The notes: generated from the letters alone by a model not told the origin. A DNA stretch of 39,779 nt from Ruminococcus sp. (GCA_017542125.1 JAFXXU010000012.1:1-39779), one strand, 5' to 3'. Positions 15,840 to 24,574 are shown, counted from the stretch's first letter. Program-made: numbers and translations.

Positions 15840-18059
15840 TCACCTGCCGAGATAATCAAAATCGGCGTTGGTGAGTATTTTACCGTATTTGGAGAAATTC
15901 AGCTTGACAGCCTCGATCATATGGCTGTTGCAGATCCCTCTGCCCTCCGCAGCCGCAAGAAAGGCGGCGTTGGTGAGTATCTCCTTGATGTTGCTGCCCG
16001 AGAGCTCAAAGCGCTCCGCAAAGAACTCGAAGTCCAGGGGCTCGTCTGTCTTTGCCTCAGCGGGCAGGATGGTCTTCCAGAGCCGCAGCCTGACCTCGGC
16101 TGTGGGGAAGACGAAGTTTATCATAAACTTGATCCTTCGCTTGAAGGCATCGTCGATGTTGTTGACGTAGTTGGTGGCGAGGACGGTTATTCCCTCGTGT
16201 TCCTCCAGCTTCTGGAGCAGGAAGGCTGTGTCGGCGTTGGCGTAGCGGTCGTTGGAATCCTTCACCTCGGAGCGCTTGGCAAACATAGCATCCGCCTCAT
16301 CGAAGAACAGCATGGCGTTGATATTCCTGGCGCGGTCAAACAGCTCGCTGATGTTCTTCTGGGTCTCGCCGATATACTTGCTGGTGAGCTGGGATAGGTC
16401 TATGCGGTAGAGCTCCAGCCCCAGATCATTGGCCATTACCTGAACCGCCATAGTCTTGCCCGTTCCGGGGGAGCCGTAGAACAGCGCACAGAGCCCGCGG
16501 CCGTAGGGGGTCTTTCTGCGGAAGCCCCAGTCCTCGTTGACGACGCTGCGGTATCTTACCTGATCGCAGATCATCTTCATACGGGTCTTCTGTTCCTCGC
16601 TCACCACAAGATCATCCCAGGTGAACACGGCATTGATGGGTGTGGCATAGATGCCCAGGGGATTGACCGAATGCTGCTTTACACCTGCGGTGAGAGTATC
16701 CTCTGTCAGGCTGCCGCCGAAAGAAAGCTCTGCTGCGGTGCGGCAGGCAAGGTCTATACCCAAGGGGGTCAGGATGTATCTGTTTGCAAAGGATGCGGCA
16801 TCAAGGCCGCTGCCTTTGAGATGCTGCTCCCAGAAGAGCCTGCGCTCGTTGGCGGTGAGCATGGGCAGCTCGATGCCGGTGCAGAGCGCCTCGGAGGATG
16901 AAAAGGCTGACGTCTTTTCCCTAGACACCCAGAAGGTGAACCGGAACACTCCGGCGATCAGCCCAGCTGCCGTCTCGGCCTTTCCCGCCGCGGAAGAAGG
17001 TCTGAGGGCACCCTCGCTGTCACGGACGGAGGCTGCTGCATCGCAGACAAAGCAGGGCACGACTCCAAGCAGCATAGTCTCGGTGTAGATCATATCAATA
17101 TACTTGTCAAGGGAGGAGCCCGCCGTCTCGATGAGCTTTGTGAGCTCAACTCTCAGCAGCCGGAGCCCCACAGCAGCGGCTGCTCTAGCCGCCGTATAGC
17201 ATCTGCCGATGCCCTTGGGCCCGTAGAGGTTCAGCACGAAGCAGCCCTCGTCCTTGAAGGCGTTGGCGGCGAAAAGCTTTGTCACCTCAGTCTGCTTATC
17301 CTCTCTTACGGGGATATGCTCCCGGTGCACCCCATCATAAAGGGAGCAGCAGGGAGAGAGGGCTGGGTCTAGGCTGTTGATCCCCAGGATATATGAGGAC
17401 ACTCTTCTGGAAAGCACCAGCCACTGGGAGCTCTCGCTGCGCTCACGCTTCCTGAACTCACGGCTGCAAAGGAACCTTGAAAGCACCGAGCCCCCCGAAA
17501 GCAGCCTTGCGGCATCCGCGCCGGCGCTGCCGAAGAAGTACTCGTAAAGCTTCACCGTGAGCCAGGGCGTCGCGTAGATATCCGAGGAATTGTTGTGCAG
17601 ATATACGAAGACGCTCTCGTACTTCCTGTCATACTCTGCGGCTAGAGCAAGGAGCATGGCAAAGGTCTCGATACCCGAGAGGCCGAATTTCATCCTGACG
17701 ACCTCAAACCTGGGTATGAAGTCGGCGGCGGCGCTTTTTTTCACCCTGCAGGCGATATGGAAAAAACCGTTCTCGATCTGATCCTTTGCCTCGGAGGAGA
17801 GCTCGTCCAGCTCTCTGCCGCCGGTCCCCGAGAGCAGCACCCCGGCGATATCCTTGGAGGCAACGGTCATACCCATAGCGCATCCGGCCTCGCCCACCTC
17901 CGGGAAGCCCTCGCTGCTGAAGCCCCTGGCGCTGACCGCTGCAGTAAAGCACAGATCGAGGAATGAGAACATCTCGCCGAGATGCTCCTCATTGCTCTCA
18001 TAGGGCTTGAGCATTCTGCTCATATCAAAAAAGGATTCGTAAAGCTCACTTATCTTCAT
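15840..18059 (-). CDS. CIS-associated AAA+ ATPase (second of two)
   Basis: The 739-residue protein has a C-terminal AAA+ domain nearly parallel to the ATPase at 5712-7628. Walker A is GSPGTGKT near residue 533, Walker B is MLFFDEADAMF near 585, then ATNYVNNIDDAFKRRIKF. Its last 100 residues carry the ELSGSNIKEI helical lid. A degenerate P-loop (GPKGIGRC, lysine replaced) near residue 281 points to an inactive first ATPase domain, as in the paralog. The N-terminal 250 residues differ from the paralog and may bind specific partners. Presence of two such ATPases in one cluster is consistent with two jobs, for example particle assembly and cargo loading, but this is inferred. Confidence 0.92.
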   Translation of the reverse strand: MKISELYESFFDMSRMLKPYESNEEHLGEMFSFLDLCFTAAVSARGFSSEGFPEVGEAGCAMGMTVASKDIAGVLLSGTGGRELDELSSEAKDQIENGFFHIACRVKKSAAADFIPRFEVVRMKFGLSGIETFAMLLALAAEYDRKYESVFVYLHNNSSDIYATPWLTVKLYEYFFGSAGADAARLLSGGSVLSRFLCSREFRKRERSESSQWLVLSRRVSSYILGINSLDPALSPCCSLYDGVHREHIPVREDKQTEVTKLFAANAFKDEGCFVLNLYGPKGIGRCYTAARAAAAVGLRLLRVELTKLIETAGSSLDKYIDMIYTETMLLGVVPCFVCDAAASVRDSEGALRPSSAAGKAETAAGLIAGVFRFTFWVSREKTSAFSSSEALCTGIELPMLTANERRLFWEQHLKGSGLDAASFANRYILTPLGIDLACRTAAELSFGGSLTEDTLTAGVKQHSVNPLGIYATPINAVFTWDDLVVSEEQKTRMKMICDQVRYRSVVNEDWGFRRKTPYGRGLCALFYGSPGTGKTMAVQVMANDLGLELYRIDLSQLTSKYIGETQKNISELFDRARNINAMLFFDEADAMFAKRSEVKDSNDRYANADTAFLLQKLEEHEGITVLATNYVNNIDDAFKRRIKFMINFVFPTAEVRLRLWKTILPAEAKTDEPLDFEFFAERFELSGSNIKEILTNAAFLAAAEGRGICNSHMIEAVKLNFSKYGKILTNADFDYLGR

Positions 18060-18081
18060 AGACCTGTCTGTTCCCCTTTGG

Positions 18082-19740
18082 TTATCCGAAATAGCGGAAG
18101 CCTATAACTGTTGTATCCAGCTCGCTGCGGCTGCCGCCGCGGAAGCTGTCGAGCCGCGCCTCCAGCTCGTCGATCATCTCGTTCAAGAAATACTTTGAAG
18201 AGGCGATGTCGTTTATCTCCTGCTGGACGCGCTCCGCGGTGAAACGCTCGCCGTCAATGTTCTTCATTTCCGGCACGCCATAGGAGGTGAGTATTATGCT
18301 GCTGCCCTGGCTGAGGGTCATCTGCTCCTGGGCGAAGGAGACGCTGCGCATCTCGCCCAGATTGAACTGTATCGAGAGCTTCTCAGCCTCGTATTTTTCG
18401 CCGGGGCGCTTTATGAGCATGGGAGGCATACCCGCGTTGACATACCTGACGGTTCCCGTCGAGAGCTCGATCTCGGCTATGAGGGCGCTGACGTTCAGGC
18501 TGTTGTCGCTGCGCTCGAAGGCGCAGAGCTGATCGTTTGTCTCAGCTGCGATGCGGTAGGGCGGGTAGCCCATTTTCGCCAGGCACTTGATGTTCGTGGA
18601 AGCCAGCATCGACATCAGCATGGCTGGCAGAGTATTGCCTATGGACTCGCCTATCACGATGTAGAGATGATCCTCGTCGCTTAGGATGTAATTGCAGAAG
18701 CTGCAGCTGTGGTAAACTGTGTTTTTCAGGCTGGCGTAGAGCTCAAAATCGCTGCGCTCCGGGAAGGCGGGATAGCTGAGCTCTGCCGAGGTGGCGGATC
18801 GTATGCCCCCTGCAACGGCGAGATCCGCCTTCATCCTCTCCTGCTCGGCGGAGGCGGCCTTGAGGTCGTTGGTATAGGTCAGTATCGACTCGGACATTTT
18901 ATTGAAGGCCTGAGCCATCTGCTCGATCTCGTCGTGAGTCCTGATCTCGGTAACGGGAATGAAGCTGTGCTCGTCAAAATCCGTGACGAAGTGGTTCATC
19001 CTGTCTGAGAGCAGCTTCACGGGCTTGATTATGCCCCTGTGCATAAATACCAGCATAAAGGTCACAAATACCGCCATAACGCCGAGATAGATCAGGATTA
19101 TCATTATGATCTCGCTGAGGGCTTCGTTGCGGGTCTTGAACAGCGGGCTGCCGGCACCGATGACGGCATATACCTTTCCGCTGTCGTCCTTTATGGGGTA
19201 GAACGCGAACACGATCCTGCCCACCGAATGGTTCTCCAGGCTCTCGGTGGTCTTATATTCGCCGGTGCTTACCACATCCTTGATGTATTCGTACTCGTCA
19301 AGGCTGTTCCTGCGCTCCCCGAGGGAGACCTGCCCCCCGCTGTTGTAGGCATTCAGAGCCCTTGGCTTGCTGCTGTCAGTATCCTCCTGCATTATATCAA
19401 AGAGGTAGACCGCCTCGTTTTGCAGCTCACCGCCGCTGTCGTAGGAGAGCTTGTAGATGAACAGATACGAGAGCCCGAAGGTGTTCTTGACATCGCTCAT
19501 ATACTCCCAGGTGTAGCTGTAATCCTCGTCTTTGCCCTTTTCAAGCCAGTTCTCCAGCGAGTCAGGACTCACCATCCTCCTGACATACTCGCTGCACTGC
19601 ACCAGCTGCTTTTCCGTGCCCTCCAGGGCGGTGGAGTAGATGATCTTGAAAATGACCGTTCCGATAACGGCTGAAACGATAGCTGTCATCAGCAGGAAGA
19701 TAAAGAAGGTCCTGACTTTTATATTGCCGTGTTTTTTCAT
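18082..19740 (-). CDS. Membrane HAMP protein with degenerate SpoIIE/PP2C domain
   Basis: The 552-residue protein has a transmembrane helix at about 11-36, an extracytoplasmic sensor-like region to about 210, a second helix at 213-236, a HAMP linker and short coiled coil to about 305, then a SpoIIE-type PP2C domain. The usual metal-binding residues are missing: the GGDFYD-type motif reads CSFCNY (near 347), GDVSGKG reads GESIGNT (near 363), and the TDG motif reads TSY (near 475). The closing LDTTVIGFRY keeps one aspartate. It is therefore most likely a pseudophosphatase that senses an outside signal and acts by binding, perhaps to the pseudokinase or cyclase-like protein of the same operon. 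GGGAGG precedes the ATG. Confidence 0.88.
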   Translation of the reverse strand: MKKHGNIKVRTFFIFLLMTAIVSAVIGTVIFKIIYSTALEGTEKQLVQCSEYVRRMVSPDSLENWLEKGKDEDYSYTWEYMSDVKNTFGLSYLFIYKLSYDSGGELQNEAVYLFDIMQEDTDSSKPRALNAYNSGGQVSLGERRNSLDEYEYIKDVVSTGEYKTTESLENHSVGRIVFAFYPIKDDSGKVYAVIGAGSPLFKTRNEALSEIIMIILIYLGVMAVFVTFMLVFMHRGIIKPVKLLSDRMNHFVTDFDEHSFIPVTEIRTHDEIEQMAQAFNKMSESILTYTNDLKAASAEQERMKADLAVAGGIRSATSAELSYPAFPERSDFELYASLKNTVYHSCSFCNYILSDEDHLYIVIGESIGNTLPAMLMSMLASTNIKCLAKMGYPPYRIAAETNDQLCAFERSDNSLNVSALIAEIELSTGTVRYVNAGMPPMLIKRPGEKYEAEKLSIQFNLGEMRSVSFAQEQMTLSQGSSIILTSYGVPEMKNIDGERFTAERVQQEINDIASSKYFLNEMIDELEARLDSFRGGSRSELDTTVIGFRYFG

Positions 19741-19777
19741 ACCGTTATCGCCTCCCTGATGCGGCGGATCCCATAGT

Positions 19778-20563
19778 TCAGATCACCGCGAGATATTTTC
19801 CGCTGCCGTCCTGCTGCGGGTCGGAGATGAAGCTGTCGCACTTGTAGACATATTCCTTGGCCGGAGCGTCGCTGCGGTCGAACCTGAGCAGCTCGATGAA
19901 ATAGGATCTTGCCTGTAAATAGCTCTCGGCTAAGAACAGCTCCACTCCCTTTTCAAAGAACAGCTTGCTGCGGCGCTTTTTGTACTTGATATCGGCAGGG
20001 TCGCCGTCAAAGACATCGTAGAGCTCGGTGTCACGCCCGTCGCACCTGCTGTGGATGAGCCCCAGCCTGCGGGATGAGAACCTGCTGCCGAAATCCCTGA
20101 TGCGCTCCGCCGCTGCCGCGGTGACGAGTATCACCGCACCGAAGCCCACCGCCAGCTCGCTTACCCGCCTTGCCAGACTGTTGTCGTCGGAGATGGCTAT
20201 GAAGCTGCTGAATGAGCCGCAGCTTAGGGTACCCATACTCACCGAGCCGTAATGTATCCCCACGGTGAGCTTTGCCGAGGCTGCCTCGGAGGTCAGGGCG
20301 GGGGCAGAGCAGATCTCCGCCGCGCAGCGCAGTGCTCTGTCACACTCGCCCTCAAACACTGCCGAAATCCCCGCCTCGGAGATCCAGCAGATCCTGCCGC
20401 CGTGTTTCTCGATGACCGGAGCGGCACTGCCGAGTATGGCGCCCAGTACCGAGATCATCTCGTCGCTGGTCCTCTGGCCGCTGCCGGGGAAGAAAACGTG
20501 TATATTCATTATCGCCGCTTCCGTCTTGGTGAGGGCTGCGGCTGTCATTGTCCCGTTATCCAT
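19778..20563 (-). CDS. Degenerate class III nucleotidyl cyclase domain with C-terminal TPR-like helices
   Basis: Residues about 19-180 of this 261-residue protein follow the layout of class III adenylate/guanylate cyclase domains: a first strand, a long helix, GGRICWISEAGISAVFEG, AKLTVGIHYGSVSMGTL, then SLARRVSELA and LYDVFDGDP. The two metal-binding aspartates expected in the first strand and in the following hairpin are replaced (FFPGS, SEAG), and the VGD-VN-AAR region reads ISDDNSLARR, so catalysis is doubtful. The tail (KLFFEKGVELFLAESYLQARSYFIELLRFD) is the short TPR-like extension common in such proteins. No membrane segment. It may be a regulatory protein-binding module in the CIS operon. 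Clear GGAGGG site upstream of the ATG. Confidence 0.85.
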   Translation of the reverse strand: MDNGTMTAAALTKTEAAIMNIHVFFPGSGQRTSDEMISVLGAILGSAAPVIEKHGGRICWISEAGISAVFEGECDRALRCAAEICSAPALTSEAASAKLTVGIHYGSVSMGTLSCGSFSSFIAISDDNSLARRVSELAVGFGAVILVTAAAAERIRDFGSRFSSRRLGLIHSRCDGRDTELYDVFDGDPADIKYKKRRSKLFFEKGVELFLAESYLQARSYFIELLRFDRSDAPAKEYVYKCDSFISDPQQDGSGKYLAVI

Positions 20564-20576
20564 TGCTGTCCCTCCG

Positions 20577-20963
20577 TTATGGGATCTGTATAGTAGTTGC
20601 CGCGGGGTTGAGTATCTGTATCACTCCGCCGTAGGCGCACATTAGCTTGCTGGTGTTGTTGAGGGCTGGGCTGCCCGCTATCAGCACCGTGGGGCTGCCG
20701 GGAGCCCAGGGCGCGGTTATCGCAGGTATGCAGGGCATGGGAGTCAGAACTCCCCAGGCTGCGGCGGTGGCTGAGGCCACCGTGGGATTGGCAAGGCTGG
20801 TGCACATCCCGAAGGGCATTATGTTCACCATGGGCTTGTTATCCATTATGTTCGCCAGCGGAGCCGAGGTCACAGTCCTGTTCTGCGGGAGGACGTTCAG
20901 CGCCGAGGGCGCCATTCCGAAGGGACACATCAGCTGTGCTCCCCCGCATACCGCAAAGCCCAT
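20577..20963 (-). CDS. DUF4280 PAAR-like spike-tip protein
   Basis: This 128-residue protein shows the full DUF4280 pattern: an opening CGGAQLMCPFGMAPS, then PLANIMDNKPMVNIMPFGMC, NPTVASATAAAWGVLTPMPCIPA, PWAPGS and a final LMCAYGGVIQI. The family is PAAR-like and is thought to cap the spike of type VI-like and extracellular injection systems, forming the sharp tip that meets the target membrane and can carry effectors. The protein is a bare domain without an effector extension. It lies between the Ig-like protein and the cyclase-like protein in the long operon. No VgrG-like spike gene, its usual partner, is found in the window. Confidence 0.93.
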   Translation of the reverse strand: MGFAVCGGAQLMCPFGMAPSALNVLPQNRTVTSAPLANIMDNKPMVNIMPFGMCTSLANPTVASATAAAWGVLTPMPCIPAITAPWAPGSPTVLIAGSPALNNTSKLMCAYGGVIQILNPAATTIQIP

Positions 20964-20987
20964 AGCATACCTCTCCTTTCTGTCCTG

Positions 20988-21746
20988 TCATTCCATTGCC
21001 GCCGTGAGGGTACTGCCCTCACCGCGGGGAAATTCCTTTATGATCTCGCTGCTGCCCCTTGCCTGAACGACTACCCCCGTATCTGCGGAGCTTACCCTGA
21101 CCACGGCAAAGAAGCTGCCTTTCCCGTCAGCCCTTGTCCGCACTGCGGGAGCCAGCACCGTCCCGATCTTGGGGTAGGAATTCAGAAGCGGCTCTTCAAG
21201 CGATATATCCCCCGAGCCGTCCCCGGAGGGGCTGCCTGTCCTGACCGTTTCACCGCTGCCGTCGGGGGCGGTGAGCCGCAGCAGCCTACCCTCGGGTGAG
21301 GTGCTGCCGCTGCAGTAGAGAGCTATCTCTCTGTCCCCCGCACCGGCATCCTTAAGCAGCTTGAAGGCTGCCTGCCTGCCCCGGGGGAAGAGGGTGATCT
21401 CCGCCCCGGGCTCGGCTCTGCCCTCCACGCGGATGCAATCGGGCGGGACCCGGTAGAGCCTGTTGGGGCTCAGCCGCAGCAGCAGCGTCTGAAGCTTGCT
21501 GCCGATGCTGACCTCGGCGGTGATCCTGCTGAAGGTGCCGCCCTCCGCGGTGACGGTATAGCTGCCGGGGGGGAGCTCCAGGAATGCGTTCCAGCCGTCG
21601 CTTTTCTTGACGGGAGGCTTCTGCCCCTCTATCCACGCTCTGGCGTTGCTGCCCGTTATGGGCAGACCTGTAAGATCGTCGAGCAGCAGCACCGCGAGAG
21701 ACACCCTCGCCGTGACCCTGTTCGAGATACCGAACCTGTTCTCCAT
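20988..21746 (-). CDS. Beta-sandwich (carboxypeptidase-regulatory-like) CIS accessory protein
   Basis: The 252-residue protein has no signal peptide. Residues about 10-90 look like a carboxypeptidase-regulatory or Ig-like beta sandwich: SLAVLLLDDLTGLPITGSNARAWIEG, then AFLELPPGSYTVTAEGGTFS. A second beta-rich region follows with VRTRADGKGSFFAVVRV, resembling another small beta sandwich. Proteins starting with this kind of domain occur beside PAAR-like and DUF4255 genes in CIS clusters; I infer a baseplate, spike-adaptor or binding role. It has a good AAAGGAGAG site and sits 24 bases from both neighbours. The exact family was not recognised, so only the fold class and context are claimed. Confidence 0.82.
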   Translation of the reverse strand: MENRFGISNRVTARVSLAVLLLDDLTGLPITGSNARAWIEGQKPPVKKSDGWNAFLELPPGSYTVTAEGGTFSRITAEVSIGSKLQTLLLRLSPNRLYRVPPDCIRVEGRAEPGAEITLFPRGRQAAFKLLKDAGAGDREIALYCSGSTSPEGRLLRLTAPDGSGETVRTGSPSGDGSGDISLEEPLLNSYPKIGTVLAPAVRTRADGKGSFFAVVRVSSADTGVVVQARGSSEIIKEFPRGEGSTLTAAME

Positions 21747-21770
21747 TGCCTCTCCTTTCAGCTAAAGCCC

Positions 21771-22343
21771 TCAGATCTGACCGACGGTGATATCCGTCTC
21801 GGTCACTCTTGTGATGCCGGTTATCTTCTCCGACTCGATCTCTATGGGGTAGACCTTATAGAACACCGAGAGCTTATATGGGTTCTCGGAGCTGTTCCAG
21901 ATGCGGTGCTTTTCCTCGGTCTCCAGGTCCAGCATCTCGATCTTCGGGGGGTACCTAAGATCCGTAAACGGCTTGCCGAAGACCTCACCCTTAAGGACGG
22001 TGGTGCCCTCCAGAAGCTGTATAGCCCGCCCGATGAGCTTTGATTCCTCGAGCATACGGAACTTGATATCGCTGGAGGAATAGGCGGTTATCATATAATA
22101 CAGGTCAATGAAGGATGAGGGGCTGCGCAGCTTGTCGGTGCCGACGGCAATCCTGTCGTTCTGGATGATATCGGTGTTGCGCTTTATATCATAGAGGCAG
22201 ATGCCCAGGCTGATGTCGCCCCTGTCCGAGGGGTGGCAGACGCCTATGCCCTCGCTGTTGGGTATCAGGTCGGGCACCATCCCCTCACGGAGCAGCTTCA
22301 CCAAAGCCTCTCCCGTTTCGGATACGATATTGTAATTCGGCAT
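21771..22343 (-). CDS. DUF4255 family protein (Afp16/Pvc16-like tube terminator)
   Basis: The 190-residue protein has the DUF4255 signature: an N-terminal helix (NIVSETGEALVKLLREGM), an SLGICLYDIKRN strand, the highly typical LRSPSSFIDLYYMITAYSSSDIKFRMLEESKLIGRAIQLL block, and a closing strand pair around NPYKLSVFYKVYPIEIES. In Afp and PVC particles the Pvc16-type protein caps the tube and sheath at the end opposite the baseplate. I chose the ATG at 22343, preceded by AAAGGAAAG; the open frame extends to 22394 but would overlap the MORN gene. Together with sheath, tube, PAAR and AAA+ this makes the CIS call firm. Confidence 0.92.
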   Translation of the reverse strand: MPNYNIVSETGEALVKLLREGMVPDLIPNSEGIGVCHPSDRGDISLGICLYDIKRNTDIIQNDRIAVGTDKLRSPSSFIDLYYMITAYSSSDIKFRMLEESKLIGRAIQLLEGTTVLKGEVFGKPFTDLRYPPKIEMLDLETEEKHRIWNSSENPYKLSVFYKVYPIEIESEKITGITRVTETDITVGQI

Positions 22344-22362
22344 ATTATCTTTCCTTTCATTA

Positions 22363-24567
22363 TCAGGCTGCCGGTTCGGCGGAGCTGCTGTCATCCTCCT
22401 TGGGGGCTTCGGTATCGAATATCACATTGCCCTTTTCATCGTAGAGGACGCCCTTGCCGCAGTAGCTTCCCAGGCGGAACTCTCCGATATACTTGATCCT
22501 GCCGTTATCGTAGAACTCTCTGCCCTCACCGTCGTAGAGACCCATATAGAAGCCGCCGTCGTAGATCACGGTGCCCTTGCTGTTGTAGAGCCTGCCGGTG
22601 CCGCTGTACTGACCGAAGGCGAACTGCCCCTCGTAGATGAGGCTGCCGGTGTTCTTGTCATAGAGCTTGCCGGAGCCGTCGTAGCTGCCGTCCTTGATGC
22701 CGCCGGAATAGACTGTCCTGCCGTTCTGCTTGATCACGACAGTGCCCGTTACCACGTTGCCCTTATCGTCCAGGGTGCCGTCAGCGATGACGCTGCCGTC
22801 CTCGTCGTAGTAGGTGCCGCTGCCGACCTTCTTGCCGGCGCGGAAGGTACCGGTGAACTCCAGCTCGCCCTTGCTGTAAAGGGAGCCCTCACCCTCGTAC
22901 TTGCCGTCCTTGAAGCCGCCGTCGTAGATAAGGTCGCCGCTGACAGGGTCGTAAAGCTTGCCGGAGCCGTTATAGACACCGTCCTTGACCTCGCCGTCAT
23001 AGATGAGCTTGCCGGTGCTGTCGGTTATGCGGGTGGCGCCGTTCTTGACGCTGCCGCCTCCGCCCAGCTCGCCGCTGGCTACCACGTTTCCGTTATCGTC
23101 GTAGAGGGTGCCGCTGCCGCTCATACTGCCCATATCGAAGTCTCCGTCATAGCGGAGCTTGCCGTTTTCATAGAGCTTGCCGGAGCCGTCATACTGCCCC
23201 TCGGTGAAGCTGCCCTCGTAGATCAGCACGCCGTCCTTGCTGCGGAGCTTTCCGGTGCCGTCGTACTTGCCGTCCTTGAAGCCTCCCTCATAGATCACCT
23301 TACCGGTGCTTGCATCGTAGAGCCTGCCCTCACCGTTGTAGACGCTGTCGTCCACATTACCCACATAAAGGAGCGCCCCGCTGCTGCCGTAGATGGTGGT
23401 GGTGCCGGTAACGACGGTATCGCCGCTGACTGTACCCTGGCCCAGCACCTCGCCGTTAGCATCGTAGAAAGTGCCCTGCCCCTGGAGCTCGCCCATTGAG
23501 AACTCGCCCTCGTAATAGAGCTTGCCCTCCTTGTAGAGGCTGCCCTTGCCGTTGTACTTGTTATCGGTAAAGTCACCCTCATAGACCAGCAGGCTGCCGC
23601 TGTACTCCTTGCCGCTGCCGTTGAGCTTGCCGTCCTTGAAGGTGCCCTCCATACTCAGGCCGTTCTTATCGTAGAGCTTGCCCTCGCCGGAGTAAATGCC
23701 CTCGGAGAAATCTCCCGAATAGAGCAGCTTATCGGTGCTGCTGTCGTAGAGAGAGCCCTTGCCGTCGATGACACCGTTGACGAAGCTGCCTGTATAGGAC
23801 ACCTTCTGGGTGTTGAGGTTATAGAGGGTGCCTTTGCCGTTGTAGAGGCCGTTGCCGAACTCGCCGTCATAAAGGAGCCTGCCGGTCTTTTCGTCGTAAA
23901 GCTGGCCGCTGCCGCTGAAAAGCCCTGCCGAATAGCCCCCCTTGTATTTGATGCCTCCGCCGCTGAAATATTCGGTACCCGTGCCGTCGCAGAGGTTTGA
24001 GGCGAAGCTGCCCTCATATTGCAGAGTGCCGTCGGGATAGTAGAGCTTGCCCTTGCCCGAATACTCCCCCGACAGGAACTCGCCCACATAGACGAGATTT
24101 CCGTCGTAGTCGTAGAGTGTGCCGTCGCCGTCGATCTTGCCCTTATCAAGGCTGCCCTCGAAGATAAGCAGTTCATGCTCCGCCGAATCGTAGAGCCTTA
24201 CCTTGCCGGAATACTCCGCACACTCGGCGCTGTTGACCCACATCGACTTGGTGAACCACACACTGACCACCCAGGGGTAAACGAACCTGATGATGCAAAC
24301 TATCAGGGCTATCACGATCAGTATGAGCAGGACCAGCAGCTTCTTGGCGACGTACTTGTCGCCCACCACCGCATACTGCCTGATGTTGTTGGGCTTGCTG
24401 GTGATGCCCTTGACGCCGTCCTTGACATCGGTGGCGACCTTGCTGGCTATATTCTGAGGATTTAGCTTTCGCAGCACCGCACGGAAGAACAGCAGCACCG
24501 GCGTTATGAAGATCCTCTGGAATTTTTTGAAGAACAGCTTGAACGCTGACCACAGATCGAAATTCAT
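22363..24567 (-). CDS. Membrane-anchored protein with about 24 MORN repeats
   Basis: The 734-residue protein has a basic, amphipathic N-terminus (1-75), a strong transmembrane helix at about 77-101, and then an uninterrupted array of about 24 MORN-like units of 22-24 residues (pattern Y-G-F-x-G-x-Y-x-G-x-G-x-L-Y) to about 715, closing with a short Asp/Ser/Glu tail. Charge distribution (KYVAKK before the helix) predicts the N-terminus inside and the MORN array outside, though this is only a rule-of-thumb. Degenerate units recur about every five, giving a super-repeat. MORN arrays form long beta ribbons that bind lipids or proteins. In this operon it could anchor or guide the injection particle at the envelope. 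Confidence 0.93.
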   Translation of the reverse strand: MNFDLWSAFKLFFKKFQRIFITPVLLFFRAVLRKLNPQNIASKVATDVKDGVKGITSKPNNIRQYAVVGDKYVAKKLLVLLILIVIALIVCIIRFVYPWVVSVWFTKSMWVNSAECAEYSGKVRLYDSAEHELLIFEGSLDKGKIDGDGTLYDYDGNLVYVGEFLSGEYSGKGKLYYPDGTLQYEGSFASNLCDGTGTEYFSGGGIKYKGGYSAGLFSGSGQLYDEKTGRLLYDGEFGNGLYNGKGTLYNLNTQKVSYTGSFVNGVIDGKGSLYDSSTDKLLYSGDFSEGIYSGEGKLYDKNGLSMEGTFKDGKLNGSGKEYSGSLLVYEGDFTDNKYNGKGSLYKEGKLYYEGEFSMGELQGQGTFYDANGEVLGQGTVSGDTVVTGTTTIYGSSGALLYVGNVDDSVYNGEGRLYDASTGKVIYEGGFKDGKYDGTGKLRSKDGVLIYEGSFTEGQYDGSGKLYENGKLRYDGDFDMGSMSGSGTLYDDNGNVVASGELGGGGSVKNGATRITDSTGKLIYDGEVKDGVYNGSGKLYDPVSGDLIYDGGFKDGKYEGEGSLYSKGELEFTGTFRAGKKVGSGTYYDEDGSVIADGTLDDKGNVVTGTVVIKQNGRTVYSGGIKDGSYDGSGKLYDKNTGSLIYEGQFAFGQYSGTGRLYNSKGTVIYDGGFYMGLYDGEGREFYDNGRIKYIGEFRLGSYCGKGVLYDEKGNVIFDTEAPKEDDSSSAEPAA

Positions 24568-24574
24568 CTTATCA

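Noticed and set aside
22414-24250. Repetitive DNA that could be mistaken for a CRISPR array or tandem satellite.
   Set aside because: The repeats are in coding frame with 66-72 base periodicity and translate to MORN units; there are no identical repeats with unique spacers.
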